Assembly (NCBI GenBank): GCA_021151535.1
Contig: JAGKXC010000029.1
Location: forward strand, 1 to 22,660
Source of the DNA: Sphingobacteriia bacterium
GTDB taxonomy: Bacteria > Bacteroidota > Bacteroidia > NS11-12g > UBA955
Direction of reading: 5' to 3'
DNA length: 22,660 nt
Shown here: positions 1-8,053 of the stretch, one piece after another
Numbering within the stretch: position 1 is the first letter of the stretch
Layout: each line of letters opens with the position of its first letter
Position numbers and translations under genes: made by a program
The notes under the pieces: generated by a model
Seen by the model: the letters and a program-made list of their open reading frames with translations, nothing else
Told to the model about the DNA's origin: nothing
Database searches by the model: none

Positions 1-1998
1 GCAATGGCCTACAAGCCAGAATCAGATGTTTTGGTAATTGGATACCGTGATGGAAATATAGACCTACTCTATAATGATTCTCGAATTGTAAATGTTCCAG
101 GTTTATTCAATAAATCTTTACAAGGCGACAAAACCATATATCATATAAATTTTAGCAACAATCACCAAGCGCTAATTTCTAGCTATTTTGGGCTATTGGT
201 GGTTGATTTAAAAAATTACCAGATTTCTGATTCCTATAATACAATTGGAGATTTGGGCAACTCTATTCCCGTTTTTAGTAGTTGCATTAAGGGAGATTCT
301 ATTTATATCGGAACAACCACTGGAATTCGATCCGCTCCATGGAACAAGCTTGTTAATCTCAACGACTTTAATGAATGGCGTTGGATTTATAAAAATTTCG
401 GCCTCCCCTGCCGCAATTTAGCTCAGTATAACGATTCGCTTTTTTTCTCAACAGATTCCCAAGTTCTCAGATTATTTCAGGGCGATATCCGAATTGCATC
501 ACCAAATAGAAAAATTGCTCGAATTTGGAATAACAACCAAGGATTGCATATCGTTTATCCTGGAGCCATTGTAAATTATGGTGGAACAGGATCACAATAT
601 ATCAATTTGGTTACTTGTGTAACTCAATTTAGTAATGGAATTTATTGGTTCGGCACAGGAATAGAAGGTGGGTTAATTAAAAAAGCAAGTTCCGGAGAAG
701 TATCGTATATGCCAAGTGGACCTAGTGGGTATTCCGTTTATAAAATGACTCAGCAAGGAAATTACATGCTGGCTAGTGCGGGTGGTGTAACTGCAACTTT
801 TGGAAACTCGTTTAATAACGGTGGATTCTATATTTATCATAATGGCGAATGGAAAAACAATATTAAAAGTCCTTTAAATTCCAATTTATACGACTTTACA
901 TACGTTACCTATGCGAAGAAGAGAAATTGGCAAATAGCTTGTACCCATAGCTTTGGGATGTTGGTTTTTCAGAATAACGAAGTAATTATGCGTTGGGATC
1001 AAACCAATTCTCCCTTGGTAAAACGAGTAGATTCATTCATTTGGACCTCGGGAGTAGCTGAAGATAATAACGGGAATATTTGGATAACATCATTTGGCGC
1101 TGAAAAACCACTTTTGTGTTACACCATTAGCAATACCTGGAAATCCTTCCCTGTTAAAAACAACCAAATCAAAGGAATCACTATCGACAAAAACAATAAC
1201 AAATGGCTGATCTTACAAGATGGAGGAATCTTAGTATTCAACGAAGGAAAACTTGTAGATGACGAATCTGATGACTTATATTATACAATCACAACGAAAA
1301 ATGGACTGAAATCCAATGACGTAAATGTTATCTGTGCAGATCTTTTGGGTTACGTATGGATTGGAACAACTCAAGGACTTAGCATATACACTGGCGTTGG
1401 TAAACTATTTATCAATCCCAAAGTTGATCCATTTGTAATAGAACAAAATGGAAGTATCGGATATTTAATGGGCGAAGAAAACATTACAGACATACTCTAT
1501 GATGGAGCAAACCGTAAGTGGATGTCGAGTAACAACGGACTATTTCTCATTGAACCTTACGGACAAAGGGTAATTAGACAATTTCAAACTAACAATTCGC
1601 CTTTAATTTCCAATAGGGTATTTTGCTTAGGACAAATTGAAGAAACCGGAGAAATATTCGTGGGCACTGATAAAGGAATTCAATCCTATCGCAGCGATGC
1701 TAAATCAGATAACGGTTATTTTGAGGAAAAACTAAAAATCTATCCCAACCCTGTTCCACCTACTTATACAGGCATCATTACTATCGAAGGATTAACAAAC
1801 AATGCCACTGTAAAAATCACTGATGCACAAGGAATTCTTATATCTGAAACCAAGGCTAATGGTGGCAAAGCAACGTGGAACGGCAAAAGATTGGATGGAA
1901 GCACGCCCAATTCAGGCGTATTTTTCGTAATGGCCATCAACGAAGATGGTTCAGAAAAAGCATTGGGGAAATTTATATTTATTCGCCCCAACAACTAA
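1..1998 (+). CDS. porZ: PorZ-like T9SS attachment-complex protein (5' partial)
   Basis: Outer-surface beta-propeller protein with a C-terminal sorting domain. In the family, PorZ acts with PorU, PorV and PorQ in the T9SS attachment complex and is thought to deliver anionic LPS to the sortase PorU. The reading frame is open from base 1, and the methionine at position 4 lies inside the typical first propeller motif (YKPESDVLVIGYRDGNIDLL), so the real start is upstream. About 665 residues are visible, against roughly 770 in characterised PorZ, so perhaps 100 N-terminal residues are missing. Propeller-type repeats follow, such as GNIWITSFG, NNKWLILQDGG and GYVWIGTTQGLSIY. The end carries KIYPNPVPP, then an Ig-like sorting domain ending in GKFIFIRPNN. 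It converges on the next gene with a 10-bp gap and no terminator hairpin. A general two-component-type propeller protein is the alternative, but the opening motif and sorting domain favour PorZ. Confidence 0.85.
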   Translation, partial: AMAYKPESDVLVIGYRDGNIDLLYNDSRIVNVPGLFNKSLQGDKTIYHINFSNNHQALISSYFGLLVVDLKNYQISDSYNTIGDLGNSIPVFSSCIKGDSIYIGTTTGIRSAPWNKLVNLNDFNEWRWIYKNFGLPCRNLAQYNDSLFFSTDSQVLRLFQGDIRIASPNRKIARIWNNNQGLHIVYPGAIVNYGGTGSQYINLVTCVTQFSNGIYWFGTGIEGGLIKKASSGEVSYMPSGPSGYSVYKMTQQGNYMLASAGGVTATFGNSFNNGGFYIYHNGEWKNNIKSPLNSNLYDFTYVTYAKKRNWQIACTHSFGMLVFQNNEVIMRWDQTNSPLVKRVDSFIWTSGVAEDNNGNIWITSFGAEKPLLCYTISNTWKSFPVKNNQIKGITIDKNNNKWLILQDGGILVFNEGKLVDDESDDLYYTITTKNGLKSNDVNVICADLLGYVWIGTTQGLSIYTGVGKLFINPKVDPFVIEQNGSIGYLMGEENITDILYDGANRKWMSSNNGLFLIEPYGQRVIRQFQTNNSPLISNRVFCLGQIEETGEIFVGTDKGIQSYRSDAKSDNGYFEEKLKIYPNPVPPTYTGIITIEGLTNNATVKITDAQGILISETKANGGKATWNGKRLDGSTPNSGVFFVMAINEDGSEKALGKFIFIRPNN

Positions 1999-2008
1999 GA
2001 CAACCAAT

Positions 2009-2770
2009 TTATAATTCAATTGTTAAACCATCATATGCTAACTGCATATTGTTTGGCAAACTCGCGTTCACTTCATCATGAAATCCCATCTGATGACTCA
2101 TGTGCGTGAAATATACTTGCTTCGCCCTCAATTCCGTTGCCAATTCTACAGCTTCACTCAATGTGAAATGGGAAATATGTTTTTCTTTTCTAAGTGCATT
2201 TAAAACCAAAACATCTTTATCGTACAAAAGTTGCTTTTGCTCGTCGGAAATAAAATTTGCATCGGTTACGTAGGCAAATTTATCGAAGACAAAACCATGC
2301 ACAGGCAACTTGTAATGCAAAACTTCAATTGCGGTGATGGGTAACCCAGCAGCTTCAAATTTGCCATTTTCAATAAGATGAAAATCAATTAATGGAATTC
2401 CCGGATATGGATATTCCGCAAAAATATAGTCGTAATGAGATTGAAACGCAGAATACACCCTTTGGGAACAATAAACTTGTACTGGACCATTTTGAAGGTA
2501 ATTAAATGGTCGAATATCATCTAAACCTGCGGTATGATCTTTATGTTCATGAGTAAACAACAAAGCATCTAACCGCTTTACACCGGCTCTGATCAACTGA
2601 TAACGAAAGTCTGGTCCTGCATCAACAACGATACTTTTATCGCCCCACTCTACCCAAATACTTGATCGCAGACGTTTATCTTTTGGGTTATTACTTAAAC
2701 AAACGGCAGATTCACATCCAATTGGTGGAACTCCCTGTGAGGTTCCCGTTCCCAAAAATGTAATTTTCAT
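2009..2770 (-). CDS. MBL-fold metallo-hydrolase, PhnP-like
   Basis: Metallo-beta-lactamase-fold hydrolase of 253 residues, close in length and layout to PhnP (phosphoribosyl 1,2-cyclic phosphate phosphodiesterase). The N-terminus MKITFLGTGTSQGVPPIGC is the family's opening strand and glycine loop. The metal motif HEHKDH is at residues 74-79 (H74, H76, D78, H79). Further likely ligands are the histidine in LPVHGF, the aspartate in YVTDANF and the histidines of YFTHMSHQMGFH near the end. Cysteines at 19 and 24 sit where PhnP relatives have a structural metal site. It starts 27 bp after the isomerase gene on the same strand, so the two are probably co-transcribed. No phosphonate-utilisation genes are nearby, so the substrate is unknown, and the PhnP reaction is only a family-level suggestion. 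Confidence 0.85.
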   Translation of the reverse strand: MKITFLGTGTSQGVPPIGCESAVCLSNNPKDKRLRSSIWVEWGDKSIVVDAGPDFRYQLIRAGVKRLDALLFTHEHKDHTAGLDDIRPFNYLQNGPVQVYCSQRVYSAFQSHYDYIFAEYPYPGIPLIDFHLIENGKFEAAGLPITAIEVLHYKLPVHGFVFDKFAYVTDANFISDEQKQLLYDKDVLVLNALRKEKHISHFTLSEAVELATELRAKQVYFTHMSHQMGFHDEVNASLPNNMQLAYDGLTIEL

Positions 2771-2797
2771 CTGCCGTTTGAATACAATTTTATCGGA

Positions 2798-3781
2798 TTA
2801 GTTTTTATCTAAATGTGCCTTCAAACGAGTGATAATACCCACTTGCATATTATCAACTTTTTTGTCGTTTGAAGCCCAGATGCTCAACCAGTCGGTAGCA
2901 TGAATTACTTCAAAAATAGATTTTAAAGAAGTGCCTGAAACAGGATATTCATATACCTTGTTTCCTAAATTATCTAACACATCTTTCAAAAATTCGAATC
3001 TTGCGTTAACCCGTGAGTTTGTACCAGAATTCACAAAAATGAAATTGGTATCATGTTTTTCATAATAGCTTTCAATCATATTGTGATTTGCTTCGGGTAA
3101 AACGGCATAGAAACCCTCGCCTTTTGCGTTTTCCTGAATCTGCTGGCAGAAACGAATTGCCACCGCTTCGTATGGTAAATCACAAACAACCACAAATTTT
3201 TGAGCAATAGTTGCTTGGAAGAATTGATACATATTTGTTGCTTTTGAGATGATATCAGCTGGTGATTTGAACATAGTTTCAACGCCTCTTAACTCCTCTG
3301 TGTAATCCTCGCCAATTAATTCTCCCAATATCATCACCAAAGTGCTCAAACCAAAACCCAATGTCATTCTTGGTTGAAAACCTTCTTGTACTGAATAAAA
3401 TGGCAACCCTGCTTCTGTTGCCAATGATTTCAACTTACCACCTGCCGCTACACATACAATTTTACAGTCCTTCTCCGTTGCCTCTGCATACATAGAAAGT
3501 GTTTCTTCTGTATTTCCACTATAGCTGCAAAGTATCACTAATGTTTCTTCATTGGCATAAGCGGGCAAATGATATTCATTGAATACTTCAACAGGAATTG
3601 GCATTTTATTAATAAACGCCAATCGCGCTAATCTCCCACCTATTCCACTTCCACCTAAACCACCAATAACAATATTAGAAAAGTCATCAACCTTTAAATG
3701 ATGCTGATGATAATGAGCCAAAACATAATCGATTTGTTCGTGGAATTTCTCCAAAGAAAGTTCATGAGTAATTGCAGACAT
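2798..3781 (-). CDS. bifunctional phosphoglucose/phosphomannose isomerase
   Basis: Cytosolic SIS-fold sugar-phosphate isomerase of 327 residues that interconverts glucose-6-P or mannose-6-P with fructose-6-P. The first SIS domain has GGLGGSGIGGRL at about 40-51 and the phosphate-binding CSYSGNTEET at 85-94. The C-terminal half has the bifunctional-family motif PEANHN (229-234). Glu217 and His233 are 16 residues apart, the same spacing as the catalytic Glu203/His219 pair of the Pyrobaculum enzyme. The start ATG lies 4 nt downstream of a near-perfect promoter -7 box, so the mRNA may be leaderless. It is the first gene of a probable two-gene operon with the MBL hydrolase. Upstream, a terminator isolates it from the foldase gene. 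No classical Pgi is visible in the window, so whether this is the cell's only glycolytic isomerase cannot be judged here. Confidence 0.9.
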   Translation of the reverse strand: MSAITHELSLEKFHEQIDYVLAHYHQHHLKVDDFSNIVIGGLGGSGIGGRLARLAFINKMPIPVEVFNEYHLPAYANEETLVILCSYSGNTEETLSMYAEATEKDCKIVCVAAGGKLKSLATEAGLPFYSVQEGFQPRMTLGFGLSTLVMILGELIGEDYTEELRGVETMFKSPADIISKATNMYQFFQATIAQKFVVVCDLPYEAVAIRFCQQIQENAKGEGFYAVLPEANHNMIESYYEKHDTNFIFVNSGTNSRVNARFEFLKDVLDNLGNKVYEYPVSGTSLKSIFEVIHATDWLSIWASNDKKVDNMQVGIITRLKAHLDKN

Positions 3782-3785
3782 ATTG

Positions 3786-3817
3786 CAAATTTACATTTTC
3801 AAGCATCCATTACCAAA
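3786..3817 (-). promoter_or_regulatory. Bacteroidota-type promoter of the isomerase gene
   Basis: On the minus strand a TTTG (3814-3817) is followed after exactly 20 nt by TAAATTTG (3786-3793). This matches the TTTG-N19-21-TAnnTTTG consensus. Only 4 nt separate the -7 box from the ATG, so transcription should begin at or beside the start codon. The -33 box directly follows the terminator of the upstream gene. Confidence 0.7.
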
Positions 3818-3820
3818 CAA

Positions 3821-3845
3821 AAAGGGCTGCAATTAGCAGCCCTTT
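3821..3845 (-). terminator. intrinsic terminator of the PpiD-like gene
   Basis: A perfect 10-bp stem (AAAGGGCTGC / GCAGCCCTTT) encloses a 5-nt loop. It lies 32 bp past the stop of the PpiD-like gene, and on the minus strand it is followed by a short T-rich tail. It separates that gene from the isomerase operon. Confidence 0.85.
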
Positions 3846-3877
3846 TCTATTTGTCTAAAATATTTAGTATCTAACGA

Positions 3878-6046
3878 TTAAAACCATTCAAACTTGTATC
3901 TGAAATCTTGAATCTCCGCTTTACTCTTCAAGGTTCTTTCAACAACTCCCATCATATACTGACCACTGTTCATGAATGCGTATGGATCAGGTGAGTTTGC
4001 TACTGTTTTCGGAACTTGAATTGGAGTACGCTTAGTAATGAATACTACTGCAGTATAATCCTTACCAATAATTGGCTTACTAAATTTATTCAATTCTGAA
4101 CCAAATGCAGCACCTAAAATTCTTACTTCTCCATCCAATTGAGGAATCATTCTCTGACCCATTCTCAATTCATCTGCAGGTATTAACATACCATTAACCA
4201 ATTTAGATAATTCTTGTGGTGTTTTAGCTTTAGCAATGGAAGCTTCCATTTTCGCCGCTATTTTCTTACCCTTCAATTCCATTCGCACAAGTGGCTCAAT
4301 TTGAGATTTTACATCTTCTACTGTAGAATAGCCAATATGCTTTGCCACTTCAACCTTCATCACTACATGAAGAGATGTAAATGAGAATACATCTGAAACA
4401 TCACCAGAATTACGCTTACTTTCAAATAACCATCCCAAAATTTGCTTTACATCGCTTGGATCATCAATGTTAGCAAATTGGGTAGTTGAAGTTTGGACAT
4501 CACGCAATAATCGCGGAATCAAATTCTTTTGCTCTTGGACTTTATCAAATTTAGCAGGATCGTTTTCAACAGCTTTCTTAAATTCTCTTGAAGATTTTGT
4601 TACCAATTTAATTGTTTCAGCACCTGCTGTAACATCCAAAATTTGCTCCGTATATTTGATTTTGATTGAACTTGGAGATTCCATCATCTTGATAACGTGG
4701 TAACCGTATTGCGTCTTCACAACACCAATATCTCCCTTTTGAGCATTCTTACAAAAATCAGCAAATGGTTTTACATATTGACCAGCATTCTTCCAACCCA
4801 AATCACCACCATTTGCTGCAGATCCTTGATCGGTAGAATATTTGCTAGCCAACTCAGAAATATTTGCTCCGCCTTTAACTGCGGCATACAGTTCATTAGC
4901 TTTTGCCATTGCCATTACTGAGTCAGTAATATTGGTAGTACCATCAGCCAATAATCCTTTATTCGGAATCAATATATGTGTAGCACGTACTATTACATTT
5001 GTATCTTTTAGTTCAGCTACCTTCTGGTATACATAAAATTTCCCTTTAAGATAAATTGGACCAAGAACTGTTCCTTTAGCAGAATTCCACAACATCGAAC
5101 CTAATTCTTCGGGTGCCTTTTTATCAGCTTCAGATAAATTAATATATCCAATTGCACCTGTAGTATCTGGATTCGCAGATTGACTTCTTAAGCCATTTGA
5201 ATAACGCAACGCTTGATCAAAAATAGACTGAGTATCTTGAGAAGTTGGAATTACATCCCAAACTACATACTTAATAGTTCTGCTTTCCTGATAGTTTTTG
5301 TATTCTTCCTTATGTTCATCCAAATATTCTTCCAAATCTTCGTCAGTAACTTTTAAATCCTTATCCGCTATAGAAAAATTTGAAACAGCCACAATACTAC
5401 CGTTTACAGTTTGATTTGCAGTAATATACTCTAATTCTTTTTCAAGTTTGCTTTTTACACTTGCCTTGGCGATGTAATCTGCATAACGCGTCATTAACTC
5501 CTGATCTTTGATACTCTCTGTTAAAGTGACCAAGAAACCGCGCAACATGCTATTAGTTTTTGATTGCTTAAAGTATTTCTTTACAACAGATGGATCAAAT
5601 TTACCATTGGTTTGAAAATCAGGAATCTGGCCCATAGTTGCACTTGGGAAATTTCCCCATAGCAATTCACCCAACTCAGCCTCACTAATATCTATATTAG
5701 ATTTTGCAATTTCAGAATAAATAACATTCCTACGAATTAACTCATCCCAAGCCTCTTGATAAACTTCCTTAACTACTTGCTTACGATAATCATCATCCTT
5801 TTGCATTTTTTCCAAAACAGAGGGATCGTTTTCCGTTTTACGCTTGTAAATCTTCTCCGCAAATTTGGAAATGTCTTCCTCCTTGTACTTCTTGCCACCA
5901 ATAACACCAATCACTGACGCATCTTCGTTGGAATTGCTGTTTCCATATTTGTTGCTCAATGCATCGCTGATAACAAAAAGAACTAAAGCGGCAACGATCA
6001 CCACCACCACCATGCCTGAGTTCCTTAATTTCTGTATAACTGCCAT
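3878..6046 (-). CDS. membrane-anchored peptidylprolyl isomerase (PpiD/SurA-like)
   Basis: Periplasmic foldase of 722 residues anchored in the inner membrane. A short basic N-terminus is followed by one membrane helix at about residues 12-30 (MVVVVIVAALVLFVISDAL). Next comes a SurA/PpiD-type N-terminal chaperone region, with YKEEDISKFAEKIY near 53-66. A parvulin-type PPIase domain lies at about 351-456, opening with VRATHILIP and closing with GDLGW and YGYHVIKMMES. The region before it (around 240-340) has YVVWDVIPTS and a tail like a second, degenerate parvulin repeat. The C-terminal 250 residues look like the chaperone tail of the family. Its likely job is to fold outer-membrane and secreted proteins leaving the Sec translocon. 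It has a promoter upstream and a terminator downstream, so it is probably monocistronic. Confidence 0.88.
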   Translation of the reverse strand: MAVIQKLRNSGMVVVVIVAALVLFVISDALSNKYGNSNSNEDASVIGVIGGKKYKEEDISKFAEKIYKRKTENDPSVLEKMQKDDDYRKQVVKEVYQEAWDELIRRNVIYSEIAKSNIDISEAELGELLWGNFPSATMGQIPDFQTNGKFDPSVVKKYFKQSKTNSMLRGFLVTLTESIKDQELMTRYADYIAKASVKSKLEKELEYITANQTVNGSIVAVSNFSIADKDLKVTDEDLEEYLDEHKEEYKNYQESRTIKYVVWDVIPTSQDTQSIFDQALRYSNGLRSQSANPDTTGAIGYINLSEADKKAPEELGSMLWNSAKGTVLGPIYLKGKFYVYQKVAELKDTNVIVRATHILIPNKGLLADGTTNITDSVMAMAKANELYAAVKGGANISELASKYSTDQGSAANGGDLGWKNAGQYVKPFADFCKNAQKGDIGVVKTQYGYHVIKMMESPSSIKIKYTEQILDVTAGAETIKLVTKSSREFKKAVENDPAKFDKVQEQKNLIPRLLRDVQTSTTQFANIDDPSDVKQILGWLFESKRNSGDVSDVFSFTSLHVVMKVEVAKHIGYSTVEDVKSQIEPLVRMELKGKKIAAKMEASIAKAKTPQELSKLVNGMLIPADELRMGQRMIPQLDGEVRILGAAFGSELNKFSKPIIGKDYTAVVFITKRTPIQVPKTVANSPDPYAFMNSGQYMMGVVERTLKSKAEIQDFRYKFEWF

Positions 6047-6063
6047 AATTTATTTAAGAAAGG

Positions 6064-6095
6064 CAAAAATAAAACTTCAAGTGTATAATCACAAA
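6064..6095 (-). promoter_or_regulatory. promoter of the PpiD-like gene
   Basis: On the minus strand TTTG (6092-6095), a 20-nt spacer and TATTTTTG (6064-6071) match the Bacteroidota sigma-factor consensus exactly. The ATG is 17 nt beyond the -7 box, giving a predicted leader of only about 12 nt. The rest of the 230-bp gap (6096-6276) is low-GC, with a G-poor, A+C-rich stretch at 6161-6240 on the plus strand and no recognisable gene. Confidence 0.7.
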
Positions 6096-6271
6096 GCAGT
6101 TGAACTTTTTTCGGAAATTTTGCAAAAAAAATTATCAACCCTATCCATTTTCCTGCGATAACCAAACCAAATCCACATTGCAATCACAAACCAAGAAAAC
6201 CCACAACCAATTCAATACCAATGACATAACCAATAACTATTTTTGTTTTAAGGCAAAATTGTTTGTTTTTG

Positions 6272-6299
6272 AACAATTATGGGTGCAAATATAATTGTT
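6272..6299. repeat. inverted repeat over the stop codon of the Asp-box gene
   Basis: Perfect 9-bp arms AACAATTAT (6272-6280) and ATAATTGTT (6291-6299) flank a 10-nt loop. The repeat straddles the stop codon of the minus-strand Asp-box gene. It is AT-rich and has no T-run after it, so it is at best a weak terminator or an mRNA 3'-end stabiliser. Confidence 0.35.
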
Positions 6300-7935
6300 G
6301 CTTAATTTCTTTGCCTTTGCTACGAGTAATCACATCAAACACGCCTTGTCCTAACTTTTCCAAAGGAATCGTCATATCTACATACCCAAAATCCACCGAT
6401 TCAAACACATGCTGAAACACCATCTGCTTCCCCTGTCGGATCTCTACTGTTAATGATTTTGCCTCAGGCCATGCTGCCCAAATCGCCAGCCTTCGAACAT
6501 TTTTCTTCTTCGCATTATCCTTCTCTGGTTCAGTTGGATATGCTACCAATTCAGCAAATTCAATTTTCGTAAATCCTTTCTTCCCAGCAGAAGTACGATC
6601 CAATTCTACCAATCGGATATATGGAAATTTATCAGGCAAGGACCAAGCTGTGTATGCTGCCCACACTTTTTTTGAACCAACACTCAACCCCATATAATCG
6701 CCCATAAATTGCATTTTACCAGGTGCAACAGATGGAACTGCACTCATCCGAATCGCCTTAGAAATCTTTCTACCAGTTACATAACTGCCGTATATGTCGT
6801 AAAAATAACCGGTGGTGCTTCTTCTGCGATCCTGCCATGTAATCCATACTTCTTGACCCGCGGGATCAACACTAACCATGGGCGAGTATTGAGGATTATA
6901 ATCTCCATCCATTAATATATTCTCAAAATCACGACCATTATTATTGGAATACAACAAGTAAATATCCAAATCTGGTACATGTTCTGAAAGCGTTCCTGCA
7001 CTACTCAAACTTCCTCCTTCGCCAGTTTTTCTTTTCTTTTCCGCTTCAAATTCTATCAACGGCAGTGAAGAATACGCCACGTACAACTCTCCTTTTTTAT
7101 TCGCAACAATAAACGGCATTCCATTAGCCCGCATTTGACCAGGTAATTCACCATGATTCCACCCTCCCCTTTGTAGTCCAATCGCTTTGTCTTTACCCCA
7201 TGTTTTCCCGCCATCTACACTTTTATCGTACCAAATGGTATCTCTTCCTGCCCAAACCAAATGAATAACACCATCAGAAGTAACGGCACAATTCGCCCCT
7301 TCTAACGTACCATCATCATCGTCTGAAGTTCCACATTTATCAGAAACTTTAACAGGAGTAGAAAAACTACGTCCATCATCAGTACTTACAGCAAAGAATA
7401 TGCGCGATGAATCTGAAGGCAATTTGCTACCATAAACATCAAATTCCGTGTAACTTAAATAAATATTGCCTTTAAACTTACTACCAGACCATTCATCCAT
7501 CGTAAACCAAGGCTTATCTTGCATTTTACCCACATGATAGCCAACATCCGTTGCAGAAAAAGTCCTCCCTCCATCAACACTTCTTTCAAAAACAATTCGA
7601 TCAAAATGTTGTGGCCATGATAAATTTTTATTTTTTGACAAATGGGCTAAATAAACAGTTCCATTTTTTCCGTATTTCAAAACAGGATCGCCATAAAATC
7701 CTTGTGGCGGATCCACTACCGTAAGCGACCATGTTTTGCCGCCATCATCTGTGGTGTAAACCTGATTTACATTAAAAGCCAATACACCTTTTTGTGGGTT
7801 TAATGGTGAAAATGCAATAGCAGGCTCATTCCCTTTTATGGGTGTAATTCCTACAATATGATTCTGAATAGGTTGCGCTATAGCCCCGAAAACAAAACCA
7901 AAAAATGTTATTATTACCAAAAAAATGTGCCCCAT
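6277..7935 (-). CDS. secreted Asp-box (BNR) beta-propeller protein, sialidase-fold
   Basis: Exported protein of 552 residues. An N-terminal signal peptide (MGHIFLVIITFFGFVFGAIA, likely cleaved before Q21) precedes a beta-propeller with at least five Asp-box motifs: TDDGGKTW (62-69), SVDGGRTF, STDDGRSF, SVDGGKTW and SNNNGRDF. Such repeats occur in sialidases and many other secreted hydrolases or binding proteins. I see no complete sialidase arginine triad or FRIP motif, so glycosidase activity is not claimed. The last 80 residues form a separate beta-rich tail (GQGVFDVITRSKG, QQLYLHP) that could be a divergent sorting or Ig-like domain. The ATG at 7935 is chosen over the GTG at 7947 because the GTG lies inside the TAAATTTG promoter box and upstream of the predicted transcript start, and because the signal peptide starts naturally at the ATG. 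Confidence 0.78.
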   Translation of the reverse strand: MGHIFLVIITFFGFVFGAIAQPIQNHIVGITPIKGNEPAIAFSPLNPQKGVLAFNVNQVYTTDDGGKTWSLTVVDPPQGFYGDPVLKYGKNGTVYLAHLSKNKNLSWPQHFDRIVFERSVDGGRTFSATDVGYHVGKMQDKPWFTMDEWSGSKFKGNIYLSYTEFDVYGSKLPSDSSRIFFAVSTDDGRSFSTPVKVSDKCGTSDDDDGTLEGANCAVTSDGVIHLVWAGRDTIWYDKSVDGGKTWGKDKAIGLQRGGWNHGELPGQMRANGMPFIVANKKGELYVAYSSLPLIEFEAEKKRKTGEGGSLSSAGTLSEHVPDLDIYLLYSNNNGRDFENILMDGDYNPQYSPMVSVDPAGQEVWITWQDRRRSTTGYFYDIYGSYVTGRKISKAIRMSAVPSVAPGKMQFMGDYMGLSVGSKKVWAAYTAWSLPDKFPYIRLVELDRTSAGKKGFTKIEFAELVAYPTEPEKDNAKKKNVRRLAIWAAWPEAKSLTVEIRQGKQMVFQHVFESVDFGYVDMTIPLEKLGQGVFDVITRSKGKEIKQQLYLHP

Positions 7936-7946
7936 ATGATAGGGCA

Positions 7947-7954
7947 CAAATTTA
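7947..7954 (-). promoter_or_regulatory. -7 box before the Asp-box protein gene
   Basis: TAAATTTG on the minus strand ends 11 nt before the ATG at 7935, giving a predicted leader of about 7 nt. No TTG is seen at the usual 19-21-nt spacing, so the -33 half is weak. The box overlaps the alternative GTG codon and so argues against that start. Confidence 0.5.
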
Positions 7955-8009
7955 TATGAATATTTTACAATCTCTTTGCAGAAAATTCTACGAAAAAGAC
8001 CATTATTTA

Positions 8010-8034
8010 GGGTTATGAGATTTTAGTATAACCC
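8010..8034 (-). terminator. possible weak terminator of trxB
   Basis: A 7-bp stem GGGTTAT / ATAACCC with an 11-nt loop lies 20 bp past the trxB stop. The downstream minus strand is AT-rich but has no continuous T-run, so termination here is only a possibility. trxB could also read through into the Asp-box gene. Confidence 0.3.
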
Positions 8035-8053
8035 ATTTCCCTTATATAAACAA

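Noticed and set aside
1764..1994. An antisense frame of 76 codons in the porZ sorting domain.
   Set aside because: It is a shadow of a well-conserved coding region, with no promoter or ribosome-binding signal.
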